A stretch of DNA of 64,000 bases from Mesodorylaimus sp. YZB2_4 (Eukaryota; Nematoda; Enoplea; Dorylaimida; Dorylaimidae): the NCBI GenBank assembly GCA_030248295.1, contig JASANH010000647.1:1-64000 (forward strand), given 5' to 3'. The position numbers were made by a program, and so were the translations under genes. Shown one piece after another: positions 48,100-59,814 of the stretch; position 1 is the first letter of the stretch; each line of letters opens with the position of its first letter. Under the pieces are notes generated by a model that had not been told where the DNA came from, did no database searches, and saw only the letters and a program-made list of their open reading frames with translations.

Positions 48100-48489
48100 T
48101 AAGTATTCCATTAGAGCACAGAATCGTTCTCGCTTGAGAATGGTTCTCGTATCGGGGACTTGGGTCTAAGCTCATGAGAATTATTCTTGGGCTATTTTCG
48201 CGAAAATAGAGGGCAGGTCGCTCTACAACCCACAATCAGATTTGTTTTCCTCCCGTAGCGCGATCGCAAGAAATAAACGCAAAGATAGGTTCAGAATTAG
48301 TCTCTGCCCTAGTGCGACCGCGGCCTAAGTCGAAAGCGGTAAAGATGGGGGAAAAGGCAATGACTACGAGTCTTATAAATAGGAGTATACTACTAATCGT
48401 AAGCCAACCCCACCGATCGAGCACAGGCTGAACACTAGATCTTATCAGGCAGACCCAAGTTCTGGGGCGAGGTCGCTTCATTTGCATAG

Positions 48490-48640
48490 TACAGTTGGTT
48501 GCGTACAAAATACGCATACGCAAAGTTTGCGTATTACGCATTGAAATTCGGATGCGTATACGCGTACGCACACGCATTCGGCCCGGTGTACGCATATACG
48601 CATACGCGAACTGGCTTGTCCGCAATACATACAATGCGTA
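48490..48640. repeat. TACGCA-rich alternating purine-pyrimidine tract
   Basis: The tract is dominated by ATACGCATACGC, GCGTATACGCGTACGC and GCATATACGCATACGCG, with a local palindrome TACGCAAAGTTTGCGTA near 48508. Alternating purine-pyrimidine steps of this kind can adopt Z-DNA. Open frames over it (RIRVRTRIR-like) are low-complexity artefacts. Confidence 0.75.
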
Positions 48641-48800
48641 TTTTGATGTTGTTGGTTTTACCAAAATTATAAATTATTGCGCGATTACCGACTTCGCTGT
48701 ACTAGAAGGAAGGGCTACAGTACAGTATAATTTCACTTTTGCACCATACTTTTTATTTACTGCACATCTTCGTAATCAGGAATACGAGTCAAATTACTAG

Positions 48801-49310
48801 TTAGAGGAAGTAGTCAAGATCGCTGGTGTTCATATCGCAGTTCTGGTACTGTTTCTCGAATCCTGTCACCCCGCCGATGTGGAAGGGCGTGATGAAAAGG
48901 ATCAGCGTCATCCACCCACCCGCGATCATCAGAAGAATATTACGATTCGTGAATGTTCGTTTGAACGCGGCCGAGTGAAATATGGACAGGTATCTGTTCA
49001 AGACCACAGTGGGGGCGAACCAGCACGCCTCGAGACCAGTAACGAATGTAATGTACGCGCACCAATCGCAGTAATAGGTTTTCGTGTCCGACATAATATT
49101 GGGCGGCTGGCAAATGAAGTTGCTAAAATGCAGGAGGAATTCTGCTGCTGTCACATTGGCCAACAGCAGATTCACCCGTTTTTGATATAGCTTGGCGTAA
49201 AATGTAAGAAATATGACGAGACCACAGGACGTCATGCCAGTGGTATAGAGTACGCACAGGGCTATGGTGCTGGAAAATCGTTCTTCGTAGGTGGCAATGT
49301 GGATCCTCAT
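48801..49310 (-). pseudogene. Truncated second copy of the intronless GPCR
   Basis: Residues 1 to about 165 match the receptor at 39721-40686 almost exactly; I see only a few substitutions, such as ATYEER preceded by IHI rather than IHN. The copy ends after TM4 and loop 2 (MNTSD), where it runs into unrelated sequence and a quick stop. Similarity also stops just upstream of the ATG, so it does not carry the upstream region. It cannot form a seven-span receptor. Confidence 0.9.
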
Positions 49311-49731
49311 TGTTCGTATGCCTGAAGTAAACTTTGGTGGATGGTTGTTCTAAAGGGGAGCTAATCTGAAAGCACTATTGGAAGTACCTTCTGCAGGGGA
49401 TGCTGAAAGTCGCGATAAGACCACAACTCGACGTTGATCATGCCTCAAAAGGCTCGGCGCATAGATGAAAAATATATAATTACTGGACGCTAGTGTTGTC
49501 AGATCTATCAAATGGCACATCAAGTACAAGGTAGAATGTGCAAGCTCTTTCGCAATTACAGATAATAATTGTCATTACTTCTGGCAGTTGGTTTCTGTCA
49601 ATTCTAGAGGCTGTGTGCATCTGCTGATATGTTTTAAACAAACTTTTCTGCATACAGGCATACAGCTAGCACTGAGAAAATGCCAAACACGAGAAAATTA
49701 ATTGCGTGTCCACTGAATCTGATTGAATAAG

Positions 49732-50003
49732 TTGTAGTAGGTGTGTTTGGCCTGTGGAGAAGGTAGTGTATCTGGTTGCCCTGGCCGCCTTATACACGGA
49801 GCAGTATGTGGTTGCCTTGACTGGCCGCCACATACAGCGTATCAGGTGCCGTTGGCAGCTCGATACGCTCCTTCAGGCGAGGCTGAAACCCGTCGGGTTG
49901 ATGTCTCAGGCACCTACGACTAGGTAACCTGCCTGCAGACTTTTTGAGTCCATCCGCTCCCCGCGGTATCTTCTCCAATGTAGGGCTAGTCCGCCTACTA
50001 CAA
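49732..50003. repeat. Small GC-rich element with 10-bp inverted ends
   Basis: TTGTAGTAGG at 49732 and CCTACTACAA ending at 50003 bracket 272 bases that are clearly more GC-rich than their surroundings. Internal parts (ATGTGGTTGCC and GGCCGCCACATA; TATCAGGTGCC and GGCACCTACGA) are partly complementary, so it could fold. It is either a MITE or a structured RNA; I cannot decide. Confidence 0.5.
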
Positions 50004-52893
50004 AGTTTACTTCACTTTAATCACGCGCCAGTGCTACTTCTCTGACACATACCATTAGCACCTACTGTAGAGATAGGAGTGCGGGCTGGAATTAAGTCAG
50101 CTGTAAGAGCACGGACTCCGCTCATCACCCCGCTTGCTGCGTGTTGTCTGTTACCCAAGGCACCATACATTGAAATGCTTTTACCATGTCCTCCCTCGTG
50201 TGCTGGTCGTCTAATCTATGTAGTTGTGTCAATTTCCATATAAGCATTTCTGGCTTTGCCCATCGCTGCACATGCTGCATATCGCTTACTACATTATACT
50301 GATCCAAAAAATCGGTCATAAACTCTCCTCCTGATAGTGAGCTGATCGTAAAACCGCTTTTGTGTCATGCTATTACTGTGTACAATAAATAGATTCTCCA
50401 CAGCAAAACAATCTGGCACTGCTATCTTAGCGCTCCGATGACCGTGATTGATGGAGGATACTGTACGACTCGCCCACCATCGCTGGACCTAAAGAACCTG
50501 ACAATCGGAACATCAACCGCTCATGATTCCATCGAAATATCGCAGGAGTTTTTCTTTTAGAATGACGAATTGATTCTTCAATAGCTTTTTCTGAAAGTAA
50601 GCTTTTTCATCGTGGGTTGTGATCAGAAGGCGCAGGTCCATGACTGCCAAGCTCTTGCGGTGCATGAATTCCGTAAAATATTGTTAGCTTCATTCGCTTC
50701 GTCAATCATACAGGAGTATGCATCAACGTGGCAAGCTAGACCCACGCTTCGCCATTCAGTATACTGTAGGGATGATAATTCACTTAAAATCGCGGCTGGC
50801 CGGAAGTCAGTCCTTATGCTGTGTCCGTCCGTTTACCCTCGAGTGCGCTATAAGCTTTTGGTGGTATGGTAAAACAGGAACAGGAACAGGAACAAGAACA
50901 GTGCATGACCTGGACTGACTGGAGGATGTATCTACGGTTCAGTTTCTTGCATCGTGATTGTTTGCTTGTTGCTGAAAACAATACTCTGGATACTCAAGAG
51001 GGCAGACAGCACGACTAACTGAACCCTTTCTCTTTTAGGTTTACGGGCGACGAACGCCTCAGCGGAGAAATAGGTCCTGAACTACCCTCACATGAATCAT
51101 GCATCTTATATTTGTGCGCATTGACGCATCTCTTACCACCTCTCACCATCTCTTACGCATATCCTTATCTCTTATCATCTATCTCGAAACTCCGAAAGCT
51201 TTCGGTGATGTGCAGCTGATACGCAATGAATGACTCCGATGATAGAATGGCAGCCTGAGGCAAGGACAAAAACAGGGCAGTCTATTGATCGCTGAAGCCA
51301 GCTTCGCAATGTCTGAGCATCCAAACTAATGCCGCAGGCTTCGAGAAATGAACGCCCACAGTGAACATCTTTGAAAGCGACTCGCCATGTGATGCGACGC
51401 GACAGACATGCCCACATCAAAATATCTTTTCAACAGTAGATCTAAAACAGATGAGAAGAGAGCGGCGGATAGGTTTCTCGGAATATGTGTGTGACAATTG
51501 ATATAATGTTCAGCAGCTCTTGTTTCCTAGCACACAGTGTACATACATAAAATGAGATACCTGGTTATTCATGCACAATAACTGCAAATATTCTACCTCG
51601 AAAACTTTGCTTAATTAAAAACTTTTAGGTGATAGGGAGATGAAGTTTTCATTAATTGCATGGTCGTCAAACACTCATGTTTTTGCAGTCAGGCTTTGGA
51701 TTTGGGAGGAGGGAAAATTGAATCGAAAAAGGAATACCCACAGGTTAATGTGCTAACTTGTTTGCTCAATTTCTATGGTCTCGAGCCGCGATGTGTTACT
51801 GTATATATGCACTGTATGGCATGCATGCACCTTGCATGTCGTGCGTCGAGCAACGGGATTGAAGGTTGAAGGTTGGAGGCTAGTAGCTAACGATAAGTGA
51901 CAAATACAGATGACCACATTATCTGGACCAAGAGATGAAACTCTTCTTTTATGATGCCGTCCTGGTTCAGATGAGAAATCTGCCAAACTTGGACAGCTAA
52001 TTTAACAAGCGGAGGGCTTGATTTGCTCACGTTTATCACTTCAGGAGTCTGTCACGTGTACTGCATGCTTTAAGAAGACGCAATAGCTGATCGAAAATCG
52101 AATTCAACGTTCATGTGGTTTTTAGAGCGAGAAATTCTCTACAACTTTTCTGCTGGGTTCACGCGATTATTGTGAATTTAAAAAAGGTGCTCTGACTTGT
52201 GCTTTCGAAAGGATGCATCGAAGACAGACCATTCTGGAGGTGGCAATATACCCGGCTGATCTTGGAGAACAGGAAAGCTGTTGTCCCCTTCTTCGTGGTA
52301 CTGTGTTGCATCGCTCGGGCGGACACAGGCAGCAGCGGCTGTAAATCATTGGGGAGACGATTTTGATCGATTCGTGAGATATCGATCAAAGTCGCCCCTG
52401 ATTTTTTGAAATTACGGCATAATTTTGCTGTATTTTATCAGTATATACGGTATGCCAGCAGGTTATTTCTTGACCTGTGTGTTTTGCGTGAGCCTTTCTC
52501 CTAGATGATGCTCTACATCAGTGAAAATTTGAAATTTTGCATACAAAACCATGATGATGGCCAGTACAAAATTTCTACTGACGTCCATTATCTTCTGCTG
52601 CTAGATTCCTGTGACCGGCATGACCGAGTGCAAAAACAATGCAACGGTGATGTAGGAGTATGTAGCGGGCTAACAGTAAGTTTTACTCGCAACTGGTGAG
52701 CCGTACAATTAGGGCCAACCGATAAATTTGAGCCTAAATTGCGATAAACTGTACCAGAGATTTGAGAACTCGAATTCGAGGCGCACAGCACACTGGCAGC
52801 ACATACGTACAGTAGTTTCGATATTTATACTCTAAACACACCATGAAACTAGAGTCAGCAGAGAAGAAAACCATAGCGTCTAGCTACCCGAAA
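50004..52893. other. Intergenic, mostly unrecognised
   Basis: 2.9 kb without a supported gene. A minus-strand frame at 50125-50319 (FLDQYNVVSDMQHVQRWAK, ending WVTDNTQQAG) has gag-like composition and may be a retroelement scrap. GGAACA repeats occur near 50880 and an ATCTCTTA-type run at 51130-51180. No RNA gene recognised. Confidence 0.45.
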
Positions 52894-53223
52894 TTAGAAG
52901 TACCCTTTGTCCTTCGGCCCGACGGGATTTCTCTCAAGGCTACTTTTTGGGACGTACTTTTTTTCTTTCAGACTATCTACTTCTACGGCTGGAATCGAAC
53001 TGGTATTGCCACTTTCGTCTTGAGCCAACTTGTTTCTCTCTTCTGCTTCTTTCAATTGACGTTCTAATCGTTGCTGCTCCACTGACTTCTCGAGAAACTC
53101 GAATTCTTTCCTTTCTTTTCTGAGTCGGTTTTCTATATTGTATCCAATAAATCCGGCCACTAGAGCGATCGGGAACGTGATGTAAGGACCATAGGTGCGA
53201 AGAAGGACCCATGCTGGCCACAT
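52894..53223 (-). CDS. SMIM12: SMIM12-like small integral membrane protein, 109 aa
   Basis: A single exon starting MWPAWVLLRTYGPYITFP, followed by a membrane span (ALVAGFIGYNI) and a charged coiled-coil-like tail (EKSVEQQRLERQLKEAEERN). The N-terminus MWP...RTYxPYxTFP, the single span near residues 13-33, and the tail motif SLKEKKYVPKSSLERN fit the conserved SMIM12 family (UPF0767). The length is close to the family's usual ~90 residues, slightly longer in the middle. The function of SMIM12 is not established. The start is the only Met before the conserved block. Confidence 0.85.
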   Translation of the reverse strand: MWPAWVLLRTYGPYITFPIALVAGFIGYNIENRLRKERKEFEFLEKSVEQQRLERQLKEAEERNKLAQDESGNTSSIPAVEVDSLKEKKYVPKSSLERNPVGPKDKGYF

Positions 53224-54096
53224 TGTTAATTAACGGTTGTTCAGTGGTAGGTACAGGAAAAAACAAGCGACATGGACGAAGATTTCGTCTTTCCTTCCTT
53301 ACGTACTTGAAAGAGGGAGCTGCAATGATGAAAGGTGACAGAACTCTGGGCGCCTTTAGCAGACACCTTTTACGTCTAGTCTGAAGTAGCGCGTATTTGA
53401 ATGCTGAGGTACCTGCGCATCCTACTGTAGTCTTCGGCTCAGCAGAAGACCTATTCTTGCACAATATGCATAAACAATCAGGCACAGATCGTGGCACAGA
53501 TCGTGGCACTTTCCTGGGGTGGGCACTCACCCTGGGTGGTCTCTATGATGACTAAGATGATTTCAAGGGTGATCCTTTTTTCTATGGGTGATAGGGGGAG
53601 CTGGTTGTCTCTCGTCATTCCTGCAGGAGTGTCATCCCTGGGGCTGGACAGATTGAGGTAACTCGACTAACCTGCGAATGTGCGTAGTATAACTAGAGAC
53701 TACGTTACTCGGAGTGACGGCTTCTAACCAAAGCAGACACAAGAGCGTTCCTTTTGTTCCTATTCTGACAAGATATGCTTATGGCGCTAAGCTCATTTCC
53801 AATGAGCAGGCACGAAACACGGCACACTTCCAAATAGAATTGCCATGGCATAATTAAATAAGACACGGCACAGATGAAGTGCATTCATATCAGTATGGGC
53901 ATTCGCCGTTTAAAATCGTGCTGATAAGGACTGATTACCATGCACATACAGTAAGTGCTACCAAACAACCAGCACTCACATTCTACCTTGCATGTCCCTA
54001 CTGTGTAGCAATGAAGAATATTCTTAGATTTCAATATGATCTTATTAAAGTCTTGCTGGACTTCGGCTTTACTCATGATAATTCCTGTACTCACGA
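53224..54096. other. Intergenic
   Basis: Between the SMIM12-like start and the stop of the next gene. No other gene is visible; GGCACAGATCGT is repeated twice near 53495. Confidence 0.5.
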
Positions 54097-57000
54097 TCAG
54101 TGAGGAACCAGCGCAAAATCACCATGAACAGCTGGTTGTCTCGTGTGTCGTTCGTCCTTGATTTTTCCATTCAACTTTCGAAATCCTGGAACCAGTATAT
54201 CCAAGGTAAGGAATAAAACGTCGAGCAGCACTATGACGCCGAAGCTGCAGCTGATATTCATTACGTCAGCCACGTCTGACAGAAGATCCAGAGCCTGTGC
54301 AGAAGCAGTTCACTGCATAAATGCACAAAAAATTGCTAGGTACTTTTGTTTCCCTAGAGCTAGAGGATTTCAAAGTGGCCCGACTCATGGGTGTAAGTGA
54401 GGAGAACACAATTGCGGAGGGCTCATACGGGTAGGTTACAAACAGGTTCAGTAGACCTGCCAGTACAGAAGTACTGTTATCAAGCTTAATAATGGAGTAT
54501 GGAGACAATAAAAATGACAAGGAATGCCGAAATTATGGACCACTCTTCCATTATCTGCAAATTTAAATAACAGCCTGCATTTAAAAACTTTGATCCCATA
54601 GGGGAGATTAAACTCGCATCTGTGGAAACAGCATTCGATTCCTCTTGGGCTTCAAGTTTTTTTAGACTTCCTTACTTCTGGAACATTTGCAGACTTACAG
54701 TATATGCGGGCGTCTCATAATAATAGAATTGAGTCAAACGATCATAAAATATGTCCACAACAGCTACGTTTTCTCTGAAGAATAGTTCTAATTTCTGTAG
54801 TGTTTAAAAATGTTTTTTGCACTGACCTGATATGATCGACGCATGATTGATTGAGCGGCTTCTCGCAAACTCCAGCCTATTTAGAATAAGTTAACAATGA
54901 TACAATTCTATAACAGCTTTTATAATATCTTACAAACATGAGACTTTTCAAATGTATTTGAGATGTGGTTATCGATGTACTGTAGGATACATCCCTATAA
55001 AACAGTGACCCGATAAGCGCACCTTGAGATCACTTTGAAAATGCGACTTACAAACACGGCTGTGGGCAGTGGCAATCTGTTTCTTTCATCACGTCAACCT
55101 CTCCACAAGCTAGCATGTTCTCCAGACATGTGACTAAGAAAGAATCATGTTAGACAATTCCATACAGTAATTATTTTCCCTACCATCGTCCACTGTGCAG
55201 AATCTGACATGGGACGGTTTGGCAAATCTCGGGTCAGCACATCCGCATTGTTTGAAGGCAAAGTTCTGATAACACGCCCTCAGACATCCCTAGAAGCGAT
55301 CGATAAGCCACATACGAGTACAATATGTAGTCCTCTGGTAATTCATACCTCGACCCTGTAATCGCCTTGATAATAGTACCTGTTAGAGTCAGGGTTACTA
55401 ATGCAGTTTTGAATCCTCGAGACAGCTTCCTACATATACAATTGCTAGAACCACTTATGTCCTGGGTCCAATTATGCAAAGACGATGATTACCCTTGTCA
55501 CAACAATTGAATTCACGAGACCAGGACTGACGTAAAAGCCCGTTGTCTCTGGAAACGGGTCCTCCGTTTGCTGTTGAAGACTGAATCGGAATCCGACTGA
55601 AGTCGATGTGCACAAATACTCATCTTGGACCGCTTCCAAGACGAGTTTTAAACCTAAAAGATTTACGATAGTAGCGCATAGAATCCTTTTTAGTAGATAC
55701 GGTTACCGTAATCTCGTCCGGCCCTGCGCGCCTTACGCGGGCTTGAGATGTTGTAGTTGAAGGTGTAGCATGCGCCGAATTCTGCCGTTGATGTGGTTTG
55801 GAACTCTCTAAAAAATTATAGAGTAAAGACGGATGATGAGAAGGTCGGACCCTTACTGCTCTCTGAGACAAGATTCCTCTTCGTAAAAGCATTTGATGAA
55901 TAAGCTGCTCCATTGCATACTGATGGCCGCCATGATCTCTGGCGAGAGTTGGCCCGTCAAGTACGGAAGGATAGAATTGATGACACTTGTCTGAGCCATA
56001 GTGTCACCGAGTCCAATCTGGGGAAAAAGTTTGTTGAAATAAGAGCTAGGTAATTGCTGGTATTTGGTGAAACATTCCGAGCTATATGTAGGTGTTGTGA
56101 CAGATGGTGCAGAGGGTAACCCAGTTTTGCGCTGCGTACCCAGTAGATACTCTTTGGCGTGCAGTGGATGTAATTGTGGTAAGAGTACTTCAGCTATTCA
56201 GCATACTGTACCAGATTAAGACGTTGCAACAAAGTTTCTCCGAGCTGATTGTGAAACGGTTCTGTTGACGCTGCTGTAGAGGAAGAATCTAGTAAACCAG
56301 GTTGCCAAGTAAGTACTACCTGGTTTGGTAACCAGACAGGGCGATATCGCTTACTTAACGGTAGAAGGGTGGAGGGGTGGGACGTGGACGTGGTCGACGA
56401 CTCCGTTGTATAGGTAGTTCCTATCCAGAGGCCTGTGGTAATATTATTTTGTGCTGATGTGGAGGTAATTGAAGTCCATGCTAGCGCCCCGGACGAGGAC
56501 TGGGTGTTGGGGGCACTTGCTGAGGAGATCGCTGTAGCACTTGTAGATCTCGAGGAAGTTATTGCAGTAGTTATGGATAGAGTAGGAATAGATATGAAAG
56601 ACGGAGTGTGCGTGGCTGCAGCTTTTGAGATAGATTCAGATGCTGTAGGTTGAGAAGACGCGGGACTCTTTGGTTGAGTAGCTGACAAGTCAGAAGTTGT
56701 GGGAGATGCGGATGGTGCGATAATAAGTGGTGCGGTTGTGATCTGTGGTATGGATGTGGCCTGTAGTGTGAATGTAGTCTGTGATTCAGATGTAGTCTGT
56801 GGCGTGGATGTGGTCATTGGTGTGGATGTAGTCTGGGATGTCTGTGGCGTGGATGTGGTCTTTGGTGTGGATGTAGTCTGGGATGTCTGTGGCGTGGATG
56901 TGGTCTTTGGTGTGGATGTAGTCTGGGATGTCTGTGGCGTGGATGTGGTCAGTGGTGTGGATGTAGTCTGTAATACAGATGTAGTCTGTGATGTAGATGT

Positions 57001-58888
57001 AGTCAGTGGCGTGAATGAGGCCAGTGGTGTGGATGTGGCTTGCCGCGCTGATAGAGAGAGCAATGCGGACACGGTTGGCAATGTGGATGTGATTGGTGAC
57101 GTGGATGTGGCGATTAGGGAAAATGTAGTTGATGCAGTTGTTGTACTTGTTGTAGGAATATCTAAAACATGTATACATAATAGCAGTGGGGATCTAAAAT
57201 ATTTACTCTACATATTGTGCACGTTCAAGGACCACTATTCAATCCAGATTGGGACAACTTTTCTGGACGATGACTAATTAGGGATGATGTCCTGCTCTGG
57301 ACGAAAATCTAGACAGTTGTCTAGTTTTTGAAGCCAAGGCGTTATTTTATTGCTTCAATGTCGTATATTCAAAAATTGTCCATCTCACAGTCCACTCAAG
57401 GAGCATACGGCACACTCTTACTTGGTCTAAACGAACAATATCCGTTTCCAAGGTACATTATTGGCAAAAAAATGATAGCAAAGTCTTGAGCCTTCCAGTG
57501 CTTTAATTTATAAGTGTTTCCGCATTTCTTAATGTCTGGGAGGGTGCTGTTTGCCGAAATATATCCTTCGAAGACAACGCCGTCGGCGTCGACTGCAAAC
57601 CATGCATGAAAGGCTTTTGTAGTTGGATATTGGATCAAGGAGCCAAATCCAAGCATTCCGACCAATGTTCGTGAAAATAATGCTAGATATGACGTAGTAC
57701 CAACCACGGTCAGATCCATATTCGTAACCCATTTAGGATGGTTGATATGGTAGACTGGAACACTAAAGCCTGACACGCCTATTGTGTATATATACGCTTG
57801 TTGAAGGCTCTCCCAGGAGTACGGATAGTCGTAAGTCTGGAAGTCTTTCTCGCTGGCTGAGGAAAATCTGTGGCTACAATAACGATTCGTGCCACCGTCA
57901 TTGTACTGAAATAAGACCACGACTGCGGTGCTAGTTTCCGCCTGGGACCATCTTTGAGACCCCGCCCTCGCGGATGACCAAGACGGAACAGTTGTGGATT
58001 TTTGGTCTGTCCATTACAAGAAGTCGACTAGAAAACCTTGTGCAGCCCCTTATTTAAGATCAGGTGAAATTTTGAAAGCTGTGGAAACCGACTTACAGTT
58101 TTGTTTCCATAATTTGTTGAAAACTTAGCGCACGGCAGTCGAGTTGCTGAAAAAGATTTGCCGCTAAGCTACAGTACGATGCATCAATGACTAGACAGTA
58201 GGAACAGCCAGTTGGTGTCACACACTCTATCCTAACCTGATTCCCCAAGTCCACCCTCATGTCACAGCACAGGTTGCTGCAACGAATGCCTTTATGAAAA
58301 ATACCTCACCATTTCGCGCGCCTTGGACACAAACAGTGCGTAGTTTAGTTGTGGTCAGTTCAAAGGCACAGCTTCCAGGGTTGCCTCTTTTGAACTTGCA
58401 TGCGGACACGCCGTTGCTTAAGTTTCCCACTTCGCTGCACTGCCATCCCAGCAAGCTGCAATTAGCGATTTCGCCACTGTCTATATTGTACCACGGGTCG
58501 CCTATCGTCGGGAAGTTGGTTATCCCTGTCCAAATATCGTCGATGCTTTTCTGATTCCTGTCAAATCTTAAAGGTAGTAAATGGAAAAAGATGATTTACA
58601 GGAAGCTCACGCAAAAGAATTAAGCGCATCCAACTGCCCCTGGTCTCGAATAATGGGCAAAGTGGCAGATTCGGTCGTACATTTAGTGCGAGCGTCTTTC
58701 CACGCGTATGTCGAAGAAAAAACCAAAAAACAATAGTCTCCAATTTGACTATAGCCGCTAGCGCAATTGGGCACCGCCTCCAAAACATTGATCGAAATAC
58801 CTTGAAGTCTTTTTCTGCTTTTATACCCCCTCAAGAATTTTTTCAAGAACTTACCAAATGCGACAAATAAAATCCAGGTCCTTGTCAT
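54097..58888 (-). CDS. Lectin-mucin-DEG/ENaC (ASC) fusion protein, 1044 aa
   Basis: Spliced model (minus): 58888-58855, 58800-58611, 58557-58310, 58006-57422, 57161-56212, 56131-55857, 55807-55707, 55653-55493, 55429-55349, 55289-55184, 55133-55052, 54876-54827, 54772-54699, 54294-54097; 3135 bases, a multiple of three. Order: short signal peptide (MTRTWILFVAFG), C-type lectin domain (CASGYSQIGDYCF to LRTVCVQ), an unrecognised ~190-residue domain also seen in the 11.7-15.4 kb gene, a ~315-residue Ser/Thr mucin region, and an ASC ectodomain with FGACYTFNYN, GLKLVLEAVQDEY, PFPETTGFYV, GCLRACYQ, CGCADPRFAKP and CHCPQPC. A single TM follows near the C-terminus (FGVIVLLDVLFLTLDIL). No TM1 lies between mucin and ASC. 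The filter position reads SFG, not (G/S)XS. The next gene upstream is its tandem paralogue. Confidence 0.87.
56801..56935 (-). repeat. 45-bp coding minisatellite in the mucin region
   Basis: Three near-identical 45-bp units begin at 56801, 56846 and 56891. On the minus strand each encodes 15 residues of the type TTSTPQTSQTTSTPK. Less regular TTSTPQ/TTSTLQ units flank it. Because 45 is a multiple of three, copy-number change would lengthen or shorten the mucin stalk without breaking the frame. Confidence 0.92.
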
Positions 58889-59814
58889 CGTTTAAGCCAG
58901 CATGCGAACGATCTTTCCTTTTTCTGGCTGCGGTCTGCGCGCGGGCCAGCCGGATATACGAGTTCAGTATTTTACGTTTCGCAACGCGCCTGTGCTGTTC
59001 GTAGTGCAACAAAATAAGAGCCTACAAAATATCAGTGTGACTCGTTTCACCACCTAAAGCTTCGATTATGGACCCGCTTTCATTCCTACAAAGCAGATGA
59101 GTGGACCCTTTTTACTGGGTCTGGACTACTAAATCTGCTGCATAGCGACAACGCTGGATGCATTGAAGGACCAAGGCCTGGTTTCACAATCACGTAGGAA
59201 ATGTCCTAAATATTTGGAGACCCTAAGTCCTATCCTACCCCACTGTGATTCGATCGTCCTAACTTTAAGACACGTCCTAGCTGATTGTGAAACCAGCCCC
59301 AGGATCTTATTTTTCATACCAATGTACCTTTCATAATAAGCTCGTGAAAAGATTATTGTGAGGGGGATTATTTAGAACAGCTGGGTTTAAAACACTGATT
59401 GAAAATGCCAAATTTCATGCCCCTCGTGGGCCCGCATGGTTGTTTCAAAGTCTTTGCTCCGCTTACAGCACAGTAATTGGCTAAAGTTTACTTGAATATC
59501 CGACAAGATACTACAACAAGGGCTTCTGTGAATTTGGCGCCACTCACAGTCAGATGGGAGAAGATGTAAAACTCGACACATAAACACCACAAAGTACAAC
59601 CGGCCTTCTACGCGTTAAAATTTAGCAACTATTACACGTGAATTCCCCCATGTCACAACTGGTCTGTGGATCCACAATGGCAATGAGCAACACTCATACA
59701 CTAGCAAAACCACTGCACAAAACGGTCGACATGGTAACGTCAAGAAAATACATGTATCCCCGCTACTAGATCGGAGATGCATCTCAACTATATTGGAGCA
59801 ATCAGGTTATCTGC
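58889..59814. other. Intergenic spacer between the two tandem ASC genes
   Basis: About 0.9 kb that should include the promoter of the downstream gene. No other gene recognised. An inverted pair is visible at about 59165-59310: CCAAGGCCTGGTTTCACAAT and GATTGTGAAACCAGC. Confidence 0.5.

Larger units (their letters stand above)
46638..48325 (+). mobile_element. PIF/Harbinger DNA transposon with TIRs and TAA target duplication
   Basis: The left end GGCCGCAGTCGCACTAGG (46638) and the complement of the right end (48308-48325) match at 17 of 18 positions. Both are flanked by TAA (46635-46637 and 48326-48328), the 3-base TWA target duplication typical of PIF/Harbinger. Inside lies a broken transposase gene on the plus strand. 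Subterminal regions are full of GAGAACNATTCTC palindromes (46640-46870). A MITE-like repeat (47930-48099), with its own end GACTGCGGGC next to TAA, is nested near the right side. Confidence 0.85.

Noticed and set aside
50125-50319. 64-residue gag-like minus-strand frame
   Set aside because: Composition is suggestive of a retroelement capsid, but no diagnostic motif is present.
56699-57277. 192-residue plus-strand frame rich in GVDVVCGVDVV
   Set aside because: Antisense of the mucin repeats; the regular pattern only mirrors the 45-bp repeat.
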